Positions 34,945 through 44,267 are shown, numbered from the stretch's first letter. The stretch: DNA of 64,000 nt from Rhodococcus sp. KRD197 (GCF_017168235.1 NZ_JABFAO010000016.1:62001-126000), one strand, 5' to 3'. Notes: generated by a model not told the origin, from the letters alone. A program made the numbers and translations.

Positions 34945-34982
34945 AGTGGCCCGGCAGACCCGCAAGGGATTGCCGGGCCACT
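34945..34982. terminator. bidirectional intrinsic terminator
   Basis: A 12-bp perfect stem (AGTGGCCCGGCA and its complement) around a 14-base loop lies between the convergent stress protein and HelD-like genes. Confidence 0.82.
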
Positions 34983-35006
34983 TCTGTATGTCAGGGCACG
35001 TGTATA

Positions 35007-37313
35007 TCAGGGCACGAGTGCGTCGAACGGAGTGAGTGCCGAGAGCACCGAAGGGAGTTCTCCCGCATGCACTACGCCCAGTCTCTGCGTCGCACGGGTG
35101 AGTGCCACGTAGAGATCGCCCATCCCGCGGGGGGATTCGTCGACGATGTCGGCAGGCTCGATCAGGAGCACCGAGTCGAACTCGAGCCCCTTGGCGTCCT
35201 TCACCGTCGACACCGTCACCACTTCGGACCGTAGGTGGGTCAGTTCGGGAAGTAGCGCCCGTGGGGCCAGCACCGCACTGATGCCGGGTCTCGGGTGTTC
35301 CGAGAGGCGTTGCTCCACGGCGGAGACGAGACTGTTCTCGTCGACGCGCTGAGCCCACGGAGAATGCCCGGCGTCTCGGACCGATCGAGGTGTCGACTGA
35401 ACCGGATCGATTGCCGCGAGAACGTCACGCGCGACAGTCATTATCTCGGACGGTGTCCGATAGTTGACCGTCAATTCGGTTCTCTTCCACCGTTGCGCAA
35501 CATACGGTTCGAGCACATCGCCCCAGGACGTCGTACCTGCCGGGTCACCGGTTTGCGCGGTATCGCCGACCAATGTCATCCATCGGTTCGGAATGCGACG
35601 CATCACCATGCGCCATGCCATCTCGGACAACTCTTGGGCCTCGTCGACGATGACGTGGCCGTAGGTCCAGGTGCGGTCACCGGCCGCACGCTCGGCGGTG
35701 GTCAACCTCGCGCCGGAATTCTGTCTGCTTGCAAGCTGATTCGCATCGATGAGGTCGTAGGCCATGAGAATTTCGGGATCCAGTTCGTCTTCGAGATCCT
35801 GTGGCGCCGAACCGGTCAAGATATCGAGAGCGCCCTGTGCATCCGCAATCTGGTTGCGCCACCTGCGATTCTCCTGTTCGCGTTCGGCAGCGTCGTCGAT
35901 CCCGAGCAGTTCGGCGAGCTCGTCCAGCAGTGGTGCGTCGGCGGAGCTGAAGCCCGCGCCCGTGCGAACCAGGGCCTTGCGCTCGTCTTCCGCTAGATCT
36001 GGCGCGGCAGACGCGATTCGCTCGGGGGAGGCAAACAGGTCGCGGAGAACCTGCTGCGGCGTCAGGTCGGGCCACAATTGGTCTATGGCGTGCATCACAT
36101 CCGCGTCCTGGGTCATCTCCTCGCGCATGTCCGATACGTCGTCGCGGCTGAGCAAGCTCCCCCCGTCGACCAGGTTTTCACCCAGTCTCGACGCGAGCTG
36201 CTGGGTGAGTCCGTCGACCACGGCCGCCACGAACAGCGGCCGCGCCAGATTGTGTGGACGTCGTGACGACCGCGCACGGCCGCGAGCTCGCGTGACGATC
36301 TTCTTGTCGAGCACGATGGCGTAGGTGTCGAAGCGCAGCCGGGTGGGTTCGGAAGGGACCTGCTGGCGGTCGCGAACCGCTTTCGTCAGCACCTCGACCA
36401 TCGAGGCCGAACCTTTCACCCGTGCGGCCGCAACAGAGTCCTCGACCGTGGACCGCACGCCGGGGTAGAGATTGCCGATAGTCGAGAGCAGCACACCGGT
36501 TTCACCGAGGGACGGAAGAACCTGGCCGATGTAGTCCAGGAACGTCGCGTTCGGTCCGATGATCAAGACGCCGCTCTTCGCGAGTTGCTGACGATACGTG
36601 TACAGCAGGTATGCGGCTCGGTGCAGTGCGACGGCGGTCTTTCCGGTGCCGGGTCCGCCCTGGACGACGAGCACGCTTCGGTGCTCCGAGCGAATGATGG
36701 CGTCCTGTTCGCTCTGGATGGTTTCGACGATGTCGTTCATCTGGCCGGTGCGCGCGGTATCGAGAGCCGACAGGAGCGCACTCTCGCCGGCGACGCCGGT
36801 TGCGTCCGAGTCGAGTCCGGCTTCGATGGCGGCATCGAGATCGAGGTACTCGTCGGCGAGCGAGGTGACGCGTCGGCTGCGCGTGCGAATATGGCGCCGG
36901 CGCAGCACGTTCTCCGGGGCTGCCGGGGTGGCCAAGTAGAACGGCCGGGCCATCGGCGCGCGCCAATCCAGCAGCAACGTCTCGTAGTCGCGTGCCTCGT
37001 CGAGGATGCCGACGCGCCCGACGTATCGAATCGGCGCATCATCCTCGGACGAGCGGAGGTCGATGCGGCCGAAGCACAGGCCGTTCTCCGCTGCGTCGTA
37101 CTTCGCGATGTCGTCGGTGTAGAGGTGCGTGAAGGATTCTCGCTCGCTTCGAGCCTGCGGTGTGCCACCGGTCTCGAGCAGCACGGTGCTCAGTCGCTGT
37201 TGCGCGTAACGCCGCAAGGCGTCGAGTTGGTCGTAGAGCATCGTCACGTATGACTGTTCGCGTTCGACATCCGAACGCGCGTCAGTGGCGACAGTGGGGC
37301 CGTCGTCCGGCAA
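35007..37313 (-). CDS. HelD-family RNA polymerase-associated helicase-like ATPase
   Basis: A 768-residue UvrD-like superfamily 1 protein of the actinobacterial HelD type. The N-terminal coiled-coil arm (YVTMLYDQLDALRRYAQQRL) precedes Walker A GGPGTGKTAV (about 218-226). Later motifs are VIVDEAQELSEMAW (Walker B), LVGDTAQTGDPAG, VNYRTPSEIM and the motif VI region MGDLYVALTRATQRLGVV. HelD proteins pull stalled or inactive RNA polymerase off nucleic acids, and the HelR subgroup protects it from rifamycins. I chose the TTG at 37313 because GAGGAG stands six bases upstream. ATG 37367 lacks a ribosome binding site. No rifamycin-associated element was recognised upstream. Confidence 0.85.
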   Translation of the reverse strand: MPDDGPTVATDARSDVEREQSYVTMLYDQLDALRRYAQQRLSTVLLETGGTPQARSERESFTHLYTDDIAKYDAAENGLCFGRIDLRSSEDDAPIRYVGRVGILDEARDYETLLLDWRAPMARPFYLATPAAPENVLRRRHIRTRSRRVTSLADEYLDLDAAIEAGLDSDATGVAGESALLSALDTARTGQMNDIVETIQSEQDAIIRSEHRSVLVVQGGPGTGKTAVALHRAAYLLYTYRQQLAKSGVLIIGPNATFLDYIGQVLPSLGETGVLLSTIGNLYPGVRSTVEDSVAAARVKGSASMVEVLTKAVRDRQQVPSEPTRLRFDTYAIVLDKKIVTRARGRARSSRRPHNLARPLFVAAVVDGLTQQLASRLGENLVDGGSLLSRDDVSDMREEMTQDADVMHAIDQLWPDLTPQQVLRDLFASPERIASAAPDLAEDERKALVRTGAGFSSADAPLLDELAELLGIDDAAEREQENRRWRNQIADAQGALDILTGSAPQDLEDELDPEILMAYDLIDANQLASRQNSGARLTTAERAAGDRTWTYGHVIVDEAQELSEMAWRMVMRRIPNRWMTLVGDTAQTGDPAGTTSWGDVLEPYVAQRWKRTELTVNYRTPSEIMTVARDVLAAIDPVQSTPRSVRDAGHSPWAQRVDENSLVSAVEQRLSEHPRPGISAVLAPRALLPELTHLRSEVVTVSTVKDAKGLEFDSVLLIEPADIVDESPRGMGDLYVALTRATQRLGVVHAGELPSVLSALTPFDALVP

Positions 37314-37451
37314 AGGTTCTCCTCGGGGAGTTCGGCAGAGAGATTTCGGCGGCATTTCCCTGGGCATCGTTTCCGACGTCCGGGGCCCGGTCTGTGAGGG
37401 ACCGGAGTGTGAAATGGAGGTCGGTTGGAAAACGCCCGAATAGTCTATGAC

Positions 37452-37494
37452 GAAAACGAACCCCGCCGCAGAACCGCAGTTCAGGGCGGGGCTC
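37452..37494 (-). terminator. terminator of the DoxX-like gene
   Basis: On the minus strand GAGCCCCGCC (37494-37485) pairs with GGCGGGGTTC (37467-37458, one wobble) around a long loop and is followed by GTTTTCG. It lies 26 bases past the stop of the DoxX-like gene and separates it from helD. Confidence 0.7.
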
Positions 37495-37519
37495 GTCGAT
37501 CAACCCGGGTCGGCAGGTG

Positions 37520-38626
37520 CTACTTGGAGTACTTCTGCACCCGCTTGTCCAGATCCTTGCGTGCCTTCTCGACCTTCTTCTCGAGCTTCTGTCGGGCCTT
37601 CTCGGTCGCCTTGTCGAATTCGCGGCTCTGCTTGTCTGCTTGCGCGAGCGCGCGCTTGCTCAGGCCTTGACCGCGCTCGACCGCCACCTCGGCCAACCGG
37701 CTGCCTCGCTGCTGCGCGAGTTCGGCCAGCTCGGCGGTGCGGTCACCGGCCCTGTCGGCGAGGACGGCACTGCGCTTCTGCGCGATGTCGCTCAGTTCGC
37801 TGCTGCGGTCGACGGCCTTCTCGGCCCACTTCGAACCGCGCTTCTGTGCGACCTCGGCGAGGTCGGATCCGCGGTCGGCAGCTTGTTCGGCCAGCTTCGT
37901 CCCCCGCTTCTGTGCGACCTCGGCCAAGTCGGCTCCGCGGTCGGCAGCGATGTGCGCCCATCGTGACAACACTGGCTGGGCGACCTCCGCGAATTCCGAC
38001 GACTTCTCGGTCGCGACATCGGCCCACTTGGCCACGACCGGCTGTGCGGCATCGGCAAGATGTGCTCCACGAGAGGCAGCGACCGTCGCAAGTTCCTTCA
38101 CACGCTCCGATGCCACGCCCACCTGATCGGAGGCATCATGCGATCCGGGCAGTGCGCCCGCGATCGTGCCCTGGGCCTTGCGGGCGGCCCGGCGTCCACG
38201 CCACGCCAGCGAGGGCTTGCCCTCTGTGTCGACGGCGGCGATGAGCAGGCCGCCGAGCAGGCTGACGTTCTTCAGGAACTGGATCTTCTGCGCTGCCTTT
38301 GCCTCCGGGTCTGTCTCGTTCCAGAAAGCGTGCCCGGCGAGAGTCGTGGGGACGAGGCTGCCTGCCAGCGCGATCGAAGCGATGCGCGGAGCCTTGCCCG
38401 TTGCAAGCAGGATTCCGCCGCCGACCTGGATCGCGCCGTTGATGCGGACGAGCGTCTCCGGATCCTCCGGAACGCTGGAGGTGACGCTGTTCGGCAGGGT
38501 CTCTTTGCCCTGCTCGATCAGAGGTGTCGCTGCCTTGGCTCGGGGTGCGGGGTTGCGGAGCGCGTCGATACCCCCCGCGATGAAGATGGTCGACATCAGC
38601 GGACGGGCGATACGGCGGACCAGCAT
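37520..38626 (-). CDS. DoxX-like membrane protein with long 11-residue-repeat tail
   Basis: A 368-residue protein. Residues 1-140 form a DoxX-type four-helix membrane domain (ARPLMSTIFIAGGIDALRNP, then VGGGILLATGKAPRIASIAL and LLGGLLIAAVDTEG). The rest, from about residue 175 to the end, is a continuous run of 11-residue units such as RGSDLAEVAQK, with Leu-Ala at positions 5-6 and Ala at 9. Acidic and basic residues alternate. The membrane part may be involved in redox or sulfur homeostasis as suggested for other DoxX proteins, but that is weak. The tail should form a long amphipathic helix. A strong AGGAGG site precedes ATG 38626; the longer open frame is noncoding leader. Confidence 0.8.
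   Translation of the reverse strand: MLVRRIARPLMSTIFIAGGIDALRNPAPRAKAATPLIEQGKETLPNSVTSSVPEDPETLVRINGAIQVGGGILLATGKAPRIASIALAGSLVPTTLAGHAFWNETDPEAKAAQKIQFLKNVSLLGGLLIAAVDTEGKPSLAWRGRRAARKAQGTIAGALPGSHDASDQVGVASERVKELATVAASRGAHLADAAQPVVAKWADVATEKSSEFAEVAQPVLSRWAHIAADRGADLAEVAQKRGTKLAEQAADRGSDLAEVAQKRGSKWAEKAVDRSSELSDIAQKRSAVLADRAGDRTAELAELAQQRGSRLAEVAVERGQGLSKRALAQADKQSREFDKATEKARQKLEKKVEKARKDLDKRVQKYSK
37643..38104 (-). repeat. 14 tandem 33-bp (11-codon) units inside the DoxX-like gene
   Basis: Exactly 462 bases encode fourteen uninterrupted 11-residue units. The centre is also repetitive at DNA level, with a near-identical 66-bp pair (two units) around 37845-37950. Three more degenerate units reach the C-terminus. 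The pattern xxxxLAxxAxx is that of hendecad helices. Confidence 0.85.
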
Positions 38627-38770
38627 TGACTGCCTCCTGGTGGTTCGTGGATGAACAACTTCGTGGATGAAAAGCGTTGTTCGACGCGAGCCGCCCCGAT
38701 TCTCGGGCAGCGCGCGCCAGTTCAACCGTAGCCATACCCGGGGGTTCACCGTTTCAAGCGTGCAGGCGTT

Positions 38771-39460
38771 TCACCAACCCCGTTCCCGCCATTCCGCCAG
38801 GTGGGGGCGCTCGTTGCCCAGTGTCGTGTCCTTTCCGTGTCCCGGGTAGACGATTGTCTCGTCGCCGTAGACGTCGAAGATCTTGGCACTGACGTCATCG
38901 AGCAAGCTGGTGAACTCCTCCGGGCTAGAGGTCTTGCCGACACCGCCGGGGAACAGGGAGTCACCGGTGAACAGGTGCGTGATGCCGGACTCGCTGTCGG
39001 TGAGCGCGAGTGCGATGGACCCGGGAGTGTGGCCACGGAGGTGGATGACCTTCAGTGTCAGCTCGCCCACATCGACGCTCTCGCCGTCATCGAGCAGTCG
39101 ATCGGGGGCGACCGGCAGTGGTTCGGCGTCGAGGCTGTGGGCCGCGGTGGGCGAGGCCGTTCCGCCGACGATGTCCTCGAGGGCTTGCCAGTGGTCTGCG
39201 TGCTGGTGGGTGGTCACAATGAGAGTCAGAACAGGGGCGTTCTCGTCGATCAGCTGCGACAGGCGTTCTGCTTCGTTGGCTGCGTCGACGAGGAGCGACT
39301 GCCCGGTGGTGGAACAAACGATCAGATAAGAGTTGTTGTCCATCGGACCGACCGACATCTTCGTGATGGTTCCGCCGGCGATGGCACGACGCTGCGGCGC
39401 CGATCCCTGGGAAACCGATCCGGTGTACTGGTCCTCGATGACCATGAGGTGCTCGTCCAT
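38771..39460 (-). CDS. metallo-beta-lactamase fold hydrolase, Rv1637c-like
   Basis: A 229-residue MBL-fold protein of the glyoxalase II-like group. The metal site is complete: THQHADHW (HxHxDH), later LRGHTPGSIAL, the bridging Asp in FTGDSLFPGGVG and the last His in YPGHGKDTTLGNERP. Such enzymes hydrolyse thioesters like S-lactoylglutathione analogues; actinobacteria would use mycothiol conjugates. The substrate is inferred, not shown. ATG 39460 follows TAGCGT by seven bases, suggesting a leaderless transcript. The gene is divergent from uvrA. Confidence 0.88.
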   Translation of the reverse strand: MDEHLMVIEDQYTGSVSQGSAPQRRAIAGGTITKMSVGPMDNNSYLIVCSTTGQSLLVDAANEAERLSQLIDENAPVLTLIVTTHQHADHWQALEDIVGGTASPTAAHSLDAEPLPVAPDRLLDDGESVDVGELTLKVIHLRGHTPGSIALALTDSESGITHLFTGDSLFPGGVGKTSSPEEFTSLLDDVSAKIFDVYGDETIVYPGHGKDTTLGNERPHLAEWRERGW

Positions 39461-39508
39461 CCCCAGGACGCTACCGTCGGCGGGGGTGAGTTGCGCCGTC
39501 GGGGAACG

Positions 39509-39530
39509 TGTCGGTGGGTCGGCCTAGCAT
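39509..39530 (+). promoter_or_regulatory. PafBC-type (RecA-NDp) DNA-damage promoter of uvrA
   Basis: TGTCGGTG (39509-39516), eight bases, TAGCAT (39525-39530): the same element and spacing as ahead of uvrB. It predicts a transcription start near 39537 and a leader of about 138 bases. No full LexA palindrome is present; GGTTCGATCG further down is only a half-site. Confidence 0.72.
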
Positions 39531-39674
39531 TGCTACTGCGTGAGGTCCTCCCTCGCGTGGGCATCGACGGAGCCTCGATACGACAGGTTCGATCGCCGGT
39601 ATGCACTGCTGTGCGCCGGCCCCCGATCTGCTCTATCAACAGCCTGACCTGCTCGATCAATAGAAGGGAACACT

Positions 39675-42602
39675 GTGGCGGATCGCCTGATCGTGCGAGG
39701 TGCTCGTGAGCACAATTTGCGGGGAGTCGACATCGACCTACCTCGCAACAGCCTCGTGGTCTTCACCGGACTGTCGGGCTCGGGTAAGTCCTCGCTCGCG
39801 TTCGACACCATCTTCGCCGAGGGTCAGCGCCGCTATGTGGAGTCACTGTCCGCTTACGCGCGCCAGTTCCTCGGGCAGATGGACAAGCCCGATGTCGACT
39901 TCATCGAGGGACTCTCGCCTGCGGTGTCGATCGACCAGAAGTCGACCAACCGCAATCCACGGTCGACGGTGGGCACCATCACCGAGGTCTACGACTACCT
40001 TCGTTTGCTCTTCGCGCGCGCCGGAACCGCACACTGCCCGGTGTGCGGCGAGAGAATCGCCAGGCAGACTCCGCAGCAGATCGTCGACCAGGTTCTCGCG
40101 ATGGAGGAGGGCACTCGGTTCCAGGTTCTGGCGCCCGTCGTCCGTACTCGAAAGGGCGAGTTCGTCGATCTTTTCGAGTCGCTCAACACACAGGGCTACT
40201 CGCGCATTCGCGTCGACGGCGTCGTTCACCAACTGACCGATCCTCCCAAGCTGAAGAAGCAGGAGAAGCACGACATCGAGGTTGTCGTGGACAGGCTCAC
40301 CGTCAAGGCCAGTTCGAAGCAGCGATTGACGGACTCCGTCGAGACGGCGTTGCGCCTGGCCGACGGAATCGTCGTACTGGACTTCGTGGACCGCGAGGAA
40401 GATGCCGCCGACCGTGAGCGCCGGTTCTCCGAGAAATTGGCGTGCCCCAACGCGCACCCGCTCTCGATCGACGATCTCGAACCGCGGTCGTTTTCGTTCA
40501 ACTCGCCCTACGGTGCGTGCTCGGAGTGCCTCGGCCTCGGAGTCCGCAAGGAGGTCGATCCGGAACTCGTCGTGCCCGACCCCGATCTGTCTCTCGCCGA
40601 CGGAGCTATTGCGCCATGGTCGATGGGACAGACCTCCGAGTACTTCGGCCGGCTGCTGTCCGGCCTGTCCGACGCCATGGGCTTCGATCTCGACGCGCCA
40701 TGGAGCAAGCTCCCCGCGAAGGTCAAGCGCGCGGTGCTCGAGGGCAGTGATCACCAAGTGCACGTCCGCTACAAGAACCGCTACGGCCGCACCCGCTCGT
40801 ACTATGCCGAGTTCGAGGGGGTCATGCCGTTCCTGCACCGCAGGCTCGAGCAGACCGAATCCGAACAGATGAAAGAACGCTACGACGGTTACATGCGGGA
40901 CGTGCCGTGTCCGGCATGCGGTGGTGATCGCCTGCGGCCCGAGATTCTGTCCGTCACCATCGAGTCCGGCGATTTCGGGGCCAAGTCGATCGCCGACGTG
41001 TGTGCACTGTCGATCTCCGAGACTGCGGACTTCTTGAACAGTCTGACGTTGGGTGCCAAAGAGGAGGCAATCGCCGGCCAGGTGCTCCGGGAGGTGCAAG
41101 CGCGCCTCGGGTTCCTGCTCGACGTCGGCCTCGAGTACCTGTCCCTCTCACGCGCGGCCGGTTCGTTGTCGGGCGGCGAGGCTCAGCGAATCCGCCTTGC
41201 GACTCAGATCGGGTCGGGTCTGGTCGGCGTTCTCTACGTGCTCGACGAGCCGTCCATCGGCCTGCATCAACGCGACAACCGGCGACTCATCGACACGCTC
41301 ACGCGATTGCGCGATCTGGGTAACACTTTGATCGTCGTCGAGCACGACGAGGACACCATCCGCACCGCGGACTGGGTGGTCGACATCGGGCCGTTGGCAG
41401 GTGAACACGGCGGGCGAGTGGTCCACAGTGGTTCCTACGAGGATCTGCTGAAATCGAAGGAATCCCTCACCGGCGCTTATCTTTCCGGACGCCTGCAAAT
41501 ACCGCTGCCGGACACCAGACGAGTCGTCGACAAGAAGCGGCAGGTCACGGTGGTCGGTGCACGCGAGCACAACCTCCGTGGCATCGACGTCAGCTTCCCA
41601 CTGGGTGTGCTCACCGCAGTCACGGGTGTATCGGGTTCGGGCAAGTCCACCCTGGTCAACGACATTCTCGCGACGGTCATGGCGAACAAGCTCAACGGTG
41701 CACGGCAGGTGCCCGGTCGGCACACGCGCATCAACGGTCTCGATCAGCTGGACAAGCTGGTCCGGGTCGATCAGTCGCCGATCGGTCGGACCCCTCGATC
41801 CAACGCGGCCACGTATACGGGCGTGTTCGACAAGATTCGCACCCTGTTCGCCGCGACCACCGAGGCAAAGGTGCGCGGCTATCAGCCGGGTCGATTCTCG
41901 TTCAACGTCAAGGGCGGGCGCTGCGAGGCATGCTCAGGTGACGGCACGCTGAAGATCGAGATGAACTTTCTGCCCGATGTGTACGTGCCGTGTGAGGTCT
42001 GCAACGGCGCGCGGTACAACCGCGAAACTCTCGAGGTGCACTACAAAGGCAAGACTGTTGCAGAGGTCCTCGACATGCCCATCGAGGAGGCGGCAGACTT
42101 CTTCGAACCCATCACCTCGATCCACCGCTATCTGAAGACCCTCGTGGAGGTCGGCCTCGGCTATGTTCGGCTCGGGCAGCCGGCGACGACGCTGTCCGGA
42201 GGCGAGGCGCAGCGCGTGAAGCTCGCATCCGAGTTGCAGAAGCGCTCCACCGGTCGCACCGTCTACATCCTCGACGAACCCACCACCGGTCTGCACTTCG
42301 AGGACATCCGCAAATTGCTCGGTGTCGTCAACGGGCTCGTGGACAAGGGGAACACCGTCATCGTCATCGAGCACAATCTCGATGTGATCAAGGTGTCGGA
42401 TTGGGTCATCGACATGGGGCCGGAGGGCGGATCGGGCGGCGGAATGGTCGTGGCACAGGGAGATCCCGAGGACGTCGCAGCGGTGGCGGAAAGCTACACG
42501 GGCAAGTTCCTGCAGGAGGCGCTCACGCGTAAGCCTGCTCCCGAAGCGAAGACGGCGCCGGTGAAGAAGCGTCGTCCACGCAAGGCTGCGACCAAGGTCT
42601 GA
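39675..42602 (+). CDS. uvrA: UvrABC excinuclease subunit A
   Basis: A 975-residue damage-sensing ATPase of nucleotide excision repair, made of two ABC modules. Walker A motifs are GLSGSGKSS (N-terminal) and GVSGSGKST (C-terminal). Signatures are [14 protein letters not shown] and [14 protein letters not shown]. Zinc-binding clusters include CPVCGE and CPACGGDRL in the insertion regions, and [10 protein letters not shown] with CEVCNGARY in the DNA-binding zinc finger. The C-terminal 25 residues are a Lys/Arg/Pro tail ending RPRKAATKV. The GTG start has AAGGGAA upstream. With UvrB it scans for bulky lesions; both share a damage promoter here. Confidence 0.97.
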   Translation: MADRLIVRGAREHNLRGVDIDLPRNSLVVFTGLSGSGKSSLAFDTIFAEGQRRYVESLSAYARQFLGQMDKPDVDFIEGLSPAVSIDQKSTNRNPRSTVGTITEVYDYLRLLFARAGTAHCPVCGERIARQTPQQIVDQVLAMEEGTRFQVLAPVVRTRKGEFVDLFESLNTQGYSRIRVDGVVHQLTDPPKLKKQEKHDIEVVVDRLTVKASSKQRLTDSVETALRLADGIVVLDFVDREEDAADRERRFSEKLACPNAHPLSIDDLEPRSFSFNSPYGACSECLGLGVRKEVDPELVVPDPDLSLADGAIAPWSMGQTSEYFGRLLSGLSDAMGFDLDAPWSKLPAKVKRAVLEGSDHQVHVRYKNRYGRTRSYYAEFEGVMPFLHRRLEQTESEQMKERYDGYMRDVPCPACGGDRLRPEILSVTIESGDFGAKSIADVCALSISETADFLNSLTLGAKEEAIAGQVLREVQARLGFLLDVGLEYLSLSRAAGSLSGGEAQRIRLATQIGSGLVGVLYVLDEPSIGLHQRDNRRLIDTLTRLRDLGNTLIVVEHDEDTIRTADWVVDIGPLAGEHGGRVVHSGSYEDLLKSKESLTGAYLSGRLQIPLPDTRRVVDKKRQVTVVGAREHNLRGIDVSFPLGVLTAVTGVSGSGKSTLVNDILATVMANKLNGARQVPGRHTRINGLDQLDKLVRVDQSPIGRTPRSNAATYTGVFDKIRTLFAATTEAKVRGYQPGRFSFNVKGGRCEACSGDGTLKIEMNFLPDVYVPCEVCNGARYNRETLEVHYKGKTVAEVLDMPIEEAADFFEPITSIHRYLKTLVEVGLGYVRLGQPATTLSGGEAQRVKLASELQKRSTGRTVYILDEPTTGLHFEDIRKLLGVVNGLVDKGNTVIVIEHNLDVIKVSDWVIDMGPEGGSGGGMVVAQGDPEDVAAVAESYTGKFLQEALTRKPAPEAKTAPVKKRRPRKAATKV

Positions 42603-42603
42603 T

Positions 42604-42625
42604 CCCCGGGCCTGGTGGCCCGGGG
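42604..42625. terminator. uvrA terminator hairpin
   Basis: CCCCGGGCC-TGGT-GGCCCGGGG immediately follows the uvrA stop and lies between it and the convergent DUF1844 gene. It has a nine-base perfect stem and no T tract. Confidence 0.78.
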
Positions 42626-42642
42626 TCGAACGGCAGATCGGG

Positions 42643-43065
42643 TCAGTAGACGGGGCCGGTGTACTTTTCGCCTGGGCCCGCGCCCGGCTCGTCCGGGTGG
42701 GCGGAGGCTTCGCGGAACGCCTTCTGCAGTGCCTGGAGTCCATCGCGGATGGGACCGGCGTGCGGCCCGAGGTACTCGACCGAGGCTGTGACGAGACCAG
42801 CGAGAGCGGTGATCACTCGTCGCGCTTCGTCGAGATCGAGGTGCGGACTTTCCGATGGGTCCGCCTCGGACAGGCCGAGTTTTTCCGCCGCCGAGCTCAT
42901 CAGCATCACCGCGGCGCGACTGATGACCTCGACTGCCGGCACCTCGGCCAGCTCACGTACGTCGCCCGCGGCACCTGAGCCGTCTGCGTCCGAACGGTCT
43001 GCAGTCGTACTGTGGACAGGGATTTCACCGGGTATTTCGCTACCTGACTCGGGAGTGCTCGTCAT
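42643..43065 (-). CDS. DUF1844 family protein
   Basis: A 140-residue small acidic protein of the DUF1844 family, a conserved actinobacterial neighbour of infC. The conserved helical core is AVEVISRAAVMLMSSAAEKLGL, followed by LDEARRVITALAGLVTASVEYLG (in parts) and a Pro/Gly-rich tail ending YTGPVY. The N-terminal 45 residues are polar and variable. Function unknown. I chose ATG 43065 over an open frame reaching 43260 because upstream codons are Arg-rich and unlike the family. Confidence 0.75.
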   Translation of the reverse strand: MTSTPESGSEIPGEIPVHSTTADRSDADGSGAAGDVRELAEVPAVEVISRAAVMLMSSAAEKLGLSEADPSESPHLDLDEARRVITALAGLVTASVEYLGPHAGPIRDGLQALQKAFREASAHPDEPGAGPGEKYTGPVY

Positions 43066-43300
43066 GACGTCGAGGATGTCATGTGGGCTCTGCTCGCTGT
43101 GCAGTGCGGCACCGATTCGCTGTGAGGCCGACCCGGTGGTAGTCTTCTCCCGCGACCGTCTTCGGCGCGCTCTTTCTCGATCTCGAGCGTGTGCGGAGGC
43201 AGCAAGTGGAGCCCGACTCCCACCGGACACAGTTTTCGACTGGTTCCGGTCCGGTCGCACACGGGTCAGGTGTAGATGCCTGTATGTGTCCCGTGTGCTT

Positions 43301-43392
43301 CCTCGTACGAGGAGATTGCGCAGTCAGAACGCTGCGAATCGATCGGTCGGCATCGGGCCCTGCACCAGCGGAATGCTGGAGCAGGGTTTTTT
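43301..43392 (+). promoter_or_regulatory. structured infC leader with intrinsic terminator (attenuator)
   Basis: Three successive RNA hairpins on the plus strand: a palindrome at 43301-43312, a nine-pair stem with one bulge (43314-43323 with 43332-43340), and a strong terminator (43358-43369 with 43375-43386, followed by T6 at 43387-43392). The terminator faces infC, 110 bases before its start, with no plus-strand gene ahead that needs one. This is the layout of a transcription attenuator for the infC-rpmI-rplT operon. The 235 bases before it (43066-43300) hold no gene I support and no promoter I am sure of. Confidence 0.6.
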
Positions 43393-43502
43393 CGTTGTAG
43401 GGAGTGTTCCCGGCAGCGAATGTGCCGAAGGACCGGGCGGGCGGGCTGTGCCACCAGGCAGGCGGTCGGCTCGACCCCACACCGCACTACCTAGGAGGCC
43501 CC

Positions 43503-44177
43503 ATCAGCACTGAGACTCGCATCAACGATCGCATCCGTGTTCCCGAGGTTCGTTTAGTTGGACCGGGCGGTGAACAGGTGGGCATCGTGCGTGTTGAAGA
43601 TGCACTCCGTCTGGCTCTCGAAGCCGATCTCGATCTCGTGGAAGTAGCTCCCGACGCTCGTCCACCGGTCTGCAAGATCATGGACTACGGGAAGTTCAAG
43701 TACGAGGCAGCGCAGAAGGCGCGCGAGTCGCGTAAGAACCAGACACTCACTGTGATCAAGGAGCAGAAGCTCCGGCCGAAGATCGACGCCCACGACTACG
43801 AAACGAAGAAGCGGAACGTCATTCGCTTCCTCGAAGCAGGGTCCAAGGTGAAGGTCACCATCATGTTCCGCGGTCGCGAGCAGTCGCGTCCCGAACTCGG
43901 TTTTCGTCTGCTCCAGCGTTTGGGCGCGGACGTTGCGGACCTCGGCTTTGTGGAGACATCCGCGAAACAGGACGGCCGCAACATGACCATGGTGTTGGCT
44001 CCGCACAAGGGTGCCAAGACACGCGTCAAGGCCCAGGAAAGCGCTGCAGCTCCGCCTGCTCAGCGTGCTGTGGCTCCGACCGCGCAGCCCGACCCGGCGC
44101 CAGCAGCGCCTGCAGCACCCACAGCTCAGCCTGCTGCCGAGGGCACGCCGGCAGCGGCAACGCCCCCGAGCAACTGA
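43503..44177 (+). CDS. infC: translation initiation factor IF-3, AUC start
   Basis: A 224-residue IF3, which keeps ribosomal subunits apart and checks the start codon. The N-domain begins [20 protein letters not shown]. The linker and C-domain contain [20 protein letters not shown] and [13 protein letters not shown]. The last 45 residues are a Pro/Ala-rich tail. No ATG, GTG or TTG lies near the family N-terminus. Instead a perfect AGGAGG is followed four bases later by ATC (43503-43505), directly before STETR. E. coli infC starts at AUU, which IF3 itself represses, so an AUC start here would give the same autoregulation. Confidence 0.92.
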   Translation: MSTETRINDRIRVPEVRLVGPGGEQVGIVRVEDALRLALEADLDLVEVAPDARPPVCKIMDYGKFKYEAAQKARESRKNQTLTVIKEQKLRPKIDAHDYETKKRNVIRFLEAGSKVKVTIMFRGREQSRPELGFRLLQRLGADVADLGFVETSAKQDGRNMTMVLAPHKGAKTRVKAQESAAAPPAQRAVAPTAQPDPAPAAPAAPTAQPAAEGTPAAATPPSN

Positions 44178-44198
44178 CTCGCATCAGGCCCGAAAGAC

Positions 44199-44226
44199 GA
44201 TCCTGCCGATCAGCGTCGGCGGGATC
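44199..44226 (+). promoter_or_regulatory. hairpin in the infC-rpmI gap
   Basis: GATCCTGCCGA pairs with TCGGCGGGATC (one wobble) around a six-base loop between infC and rpmI. No T tract follows, so it is more likely an RNA-processing or regulatory element than a terminator. Confidence 0.35.
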
Positions 44227-44267
44227 GTGCCGTGTACGACTAGAAGCAATACAGAACTGAGGACTCC

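Noticed and set aside
37314..37460. Rifamycin-associated inverted repeat upstream of the HelD-like gene
   Set aside because: Looked for on both strands; only the terminator hairpin of the neighbouring gene is found.
37643..38104. Regularly spaced direct repeats that could look like a CRISPR array
   Set aside because: The units are contiguous without spacers, are exactly 33 bases, keep the reading frame and encode an 11-residue protein repeat.
39580..39600. Possible LexA box upstream of uvrA
   Set aside because: Only one half-site (GGTTCGATCG) is present; the palindromic partner is missing.
43276..43494. 72-codon Cys-rich plus-strand ORF ahead of infC
   Set aside because: It runs straight through the leader terminator and its T tract and has no ribosome binding site, so the RNA leader explains the sequence better.
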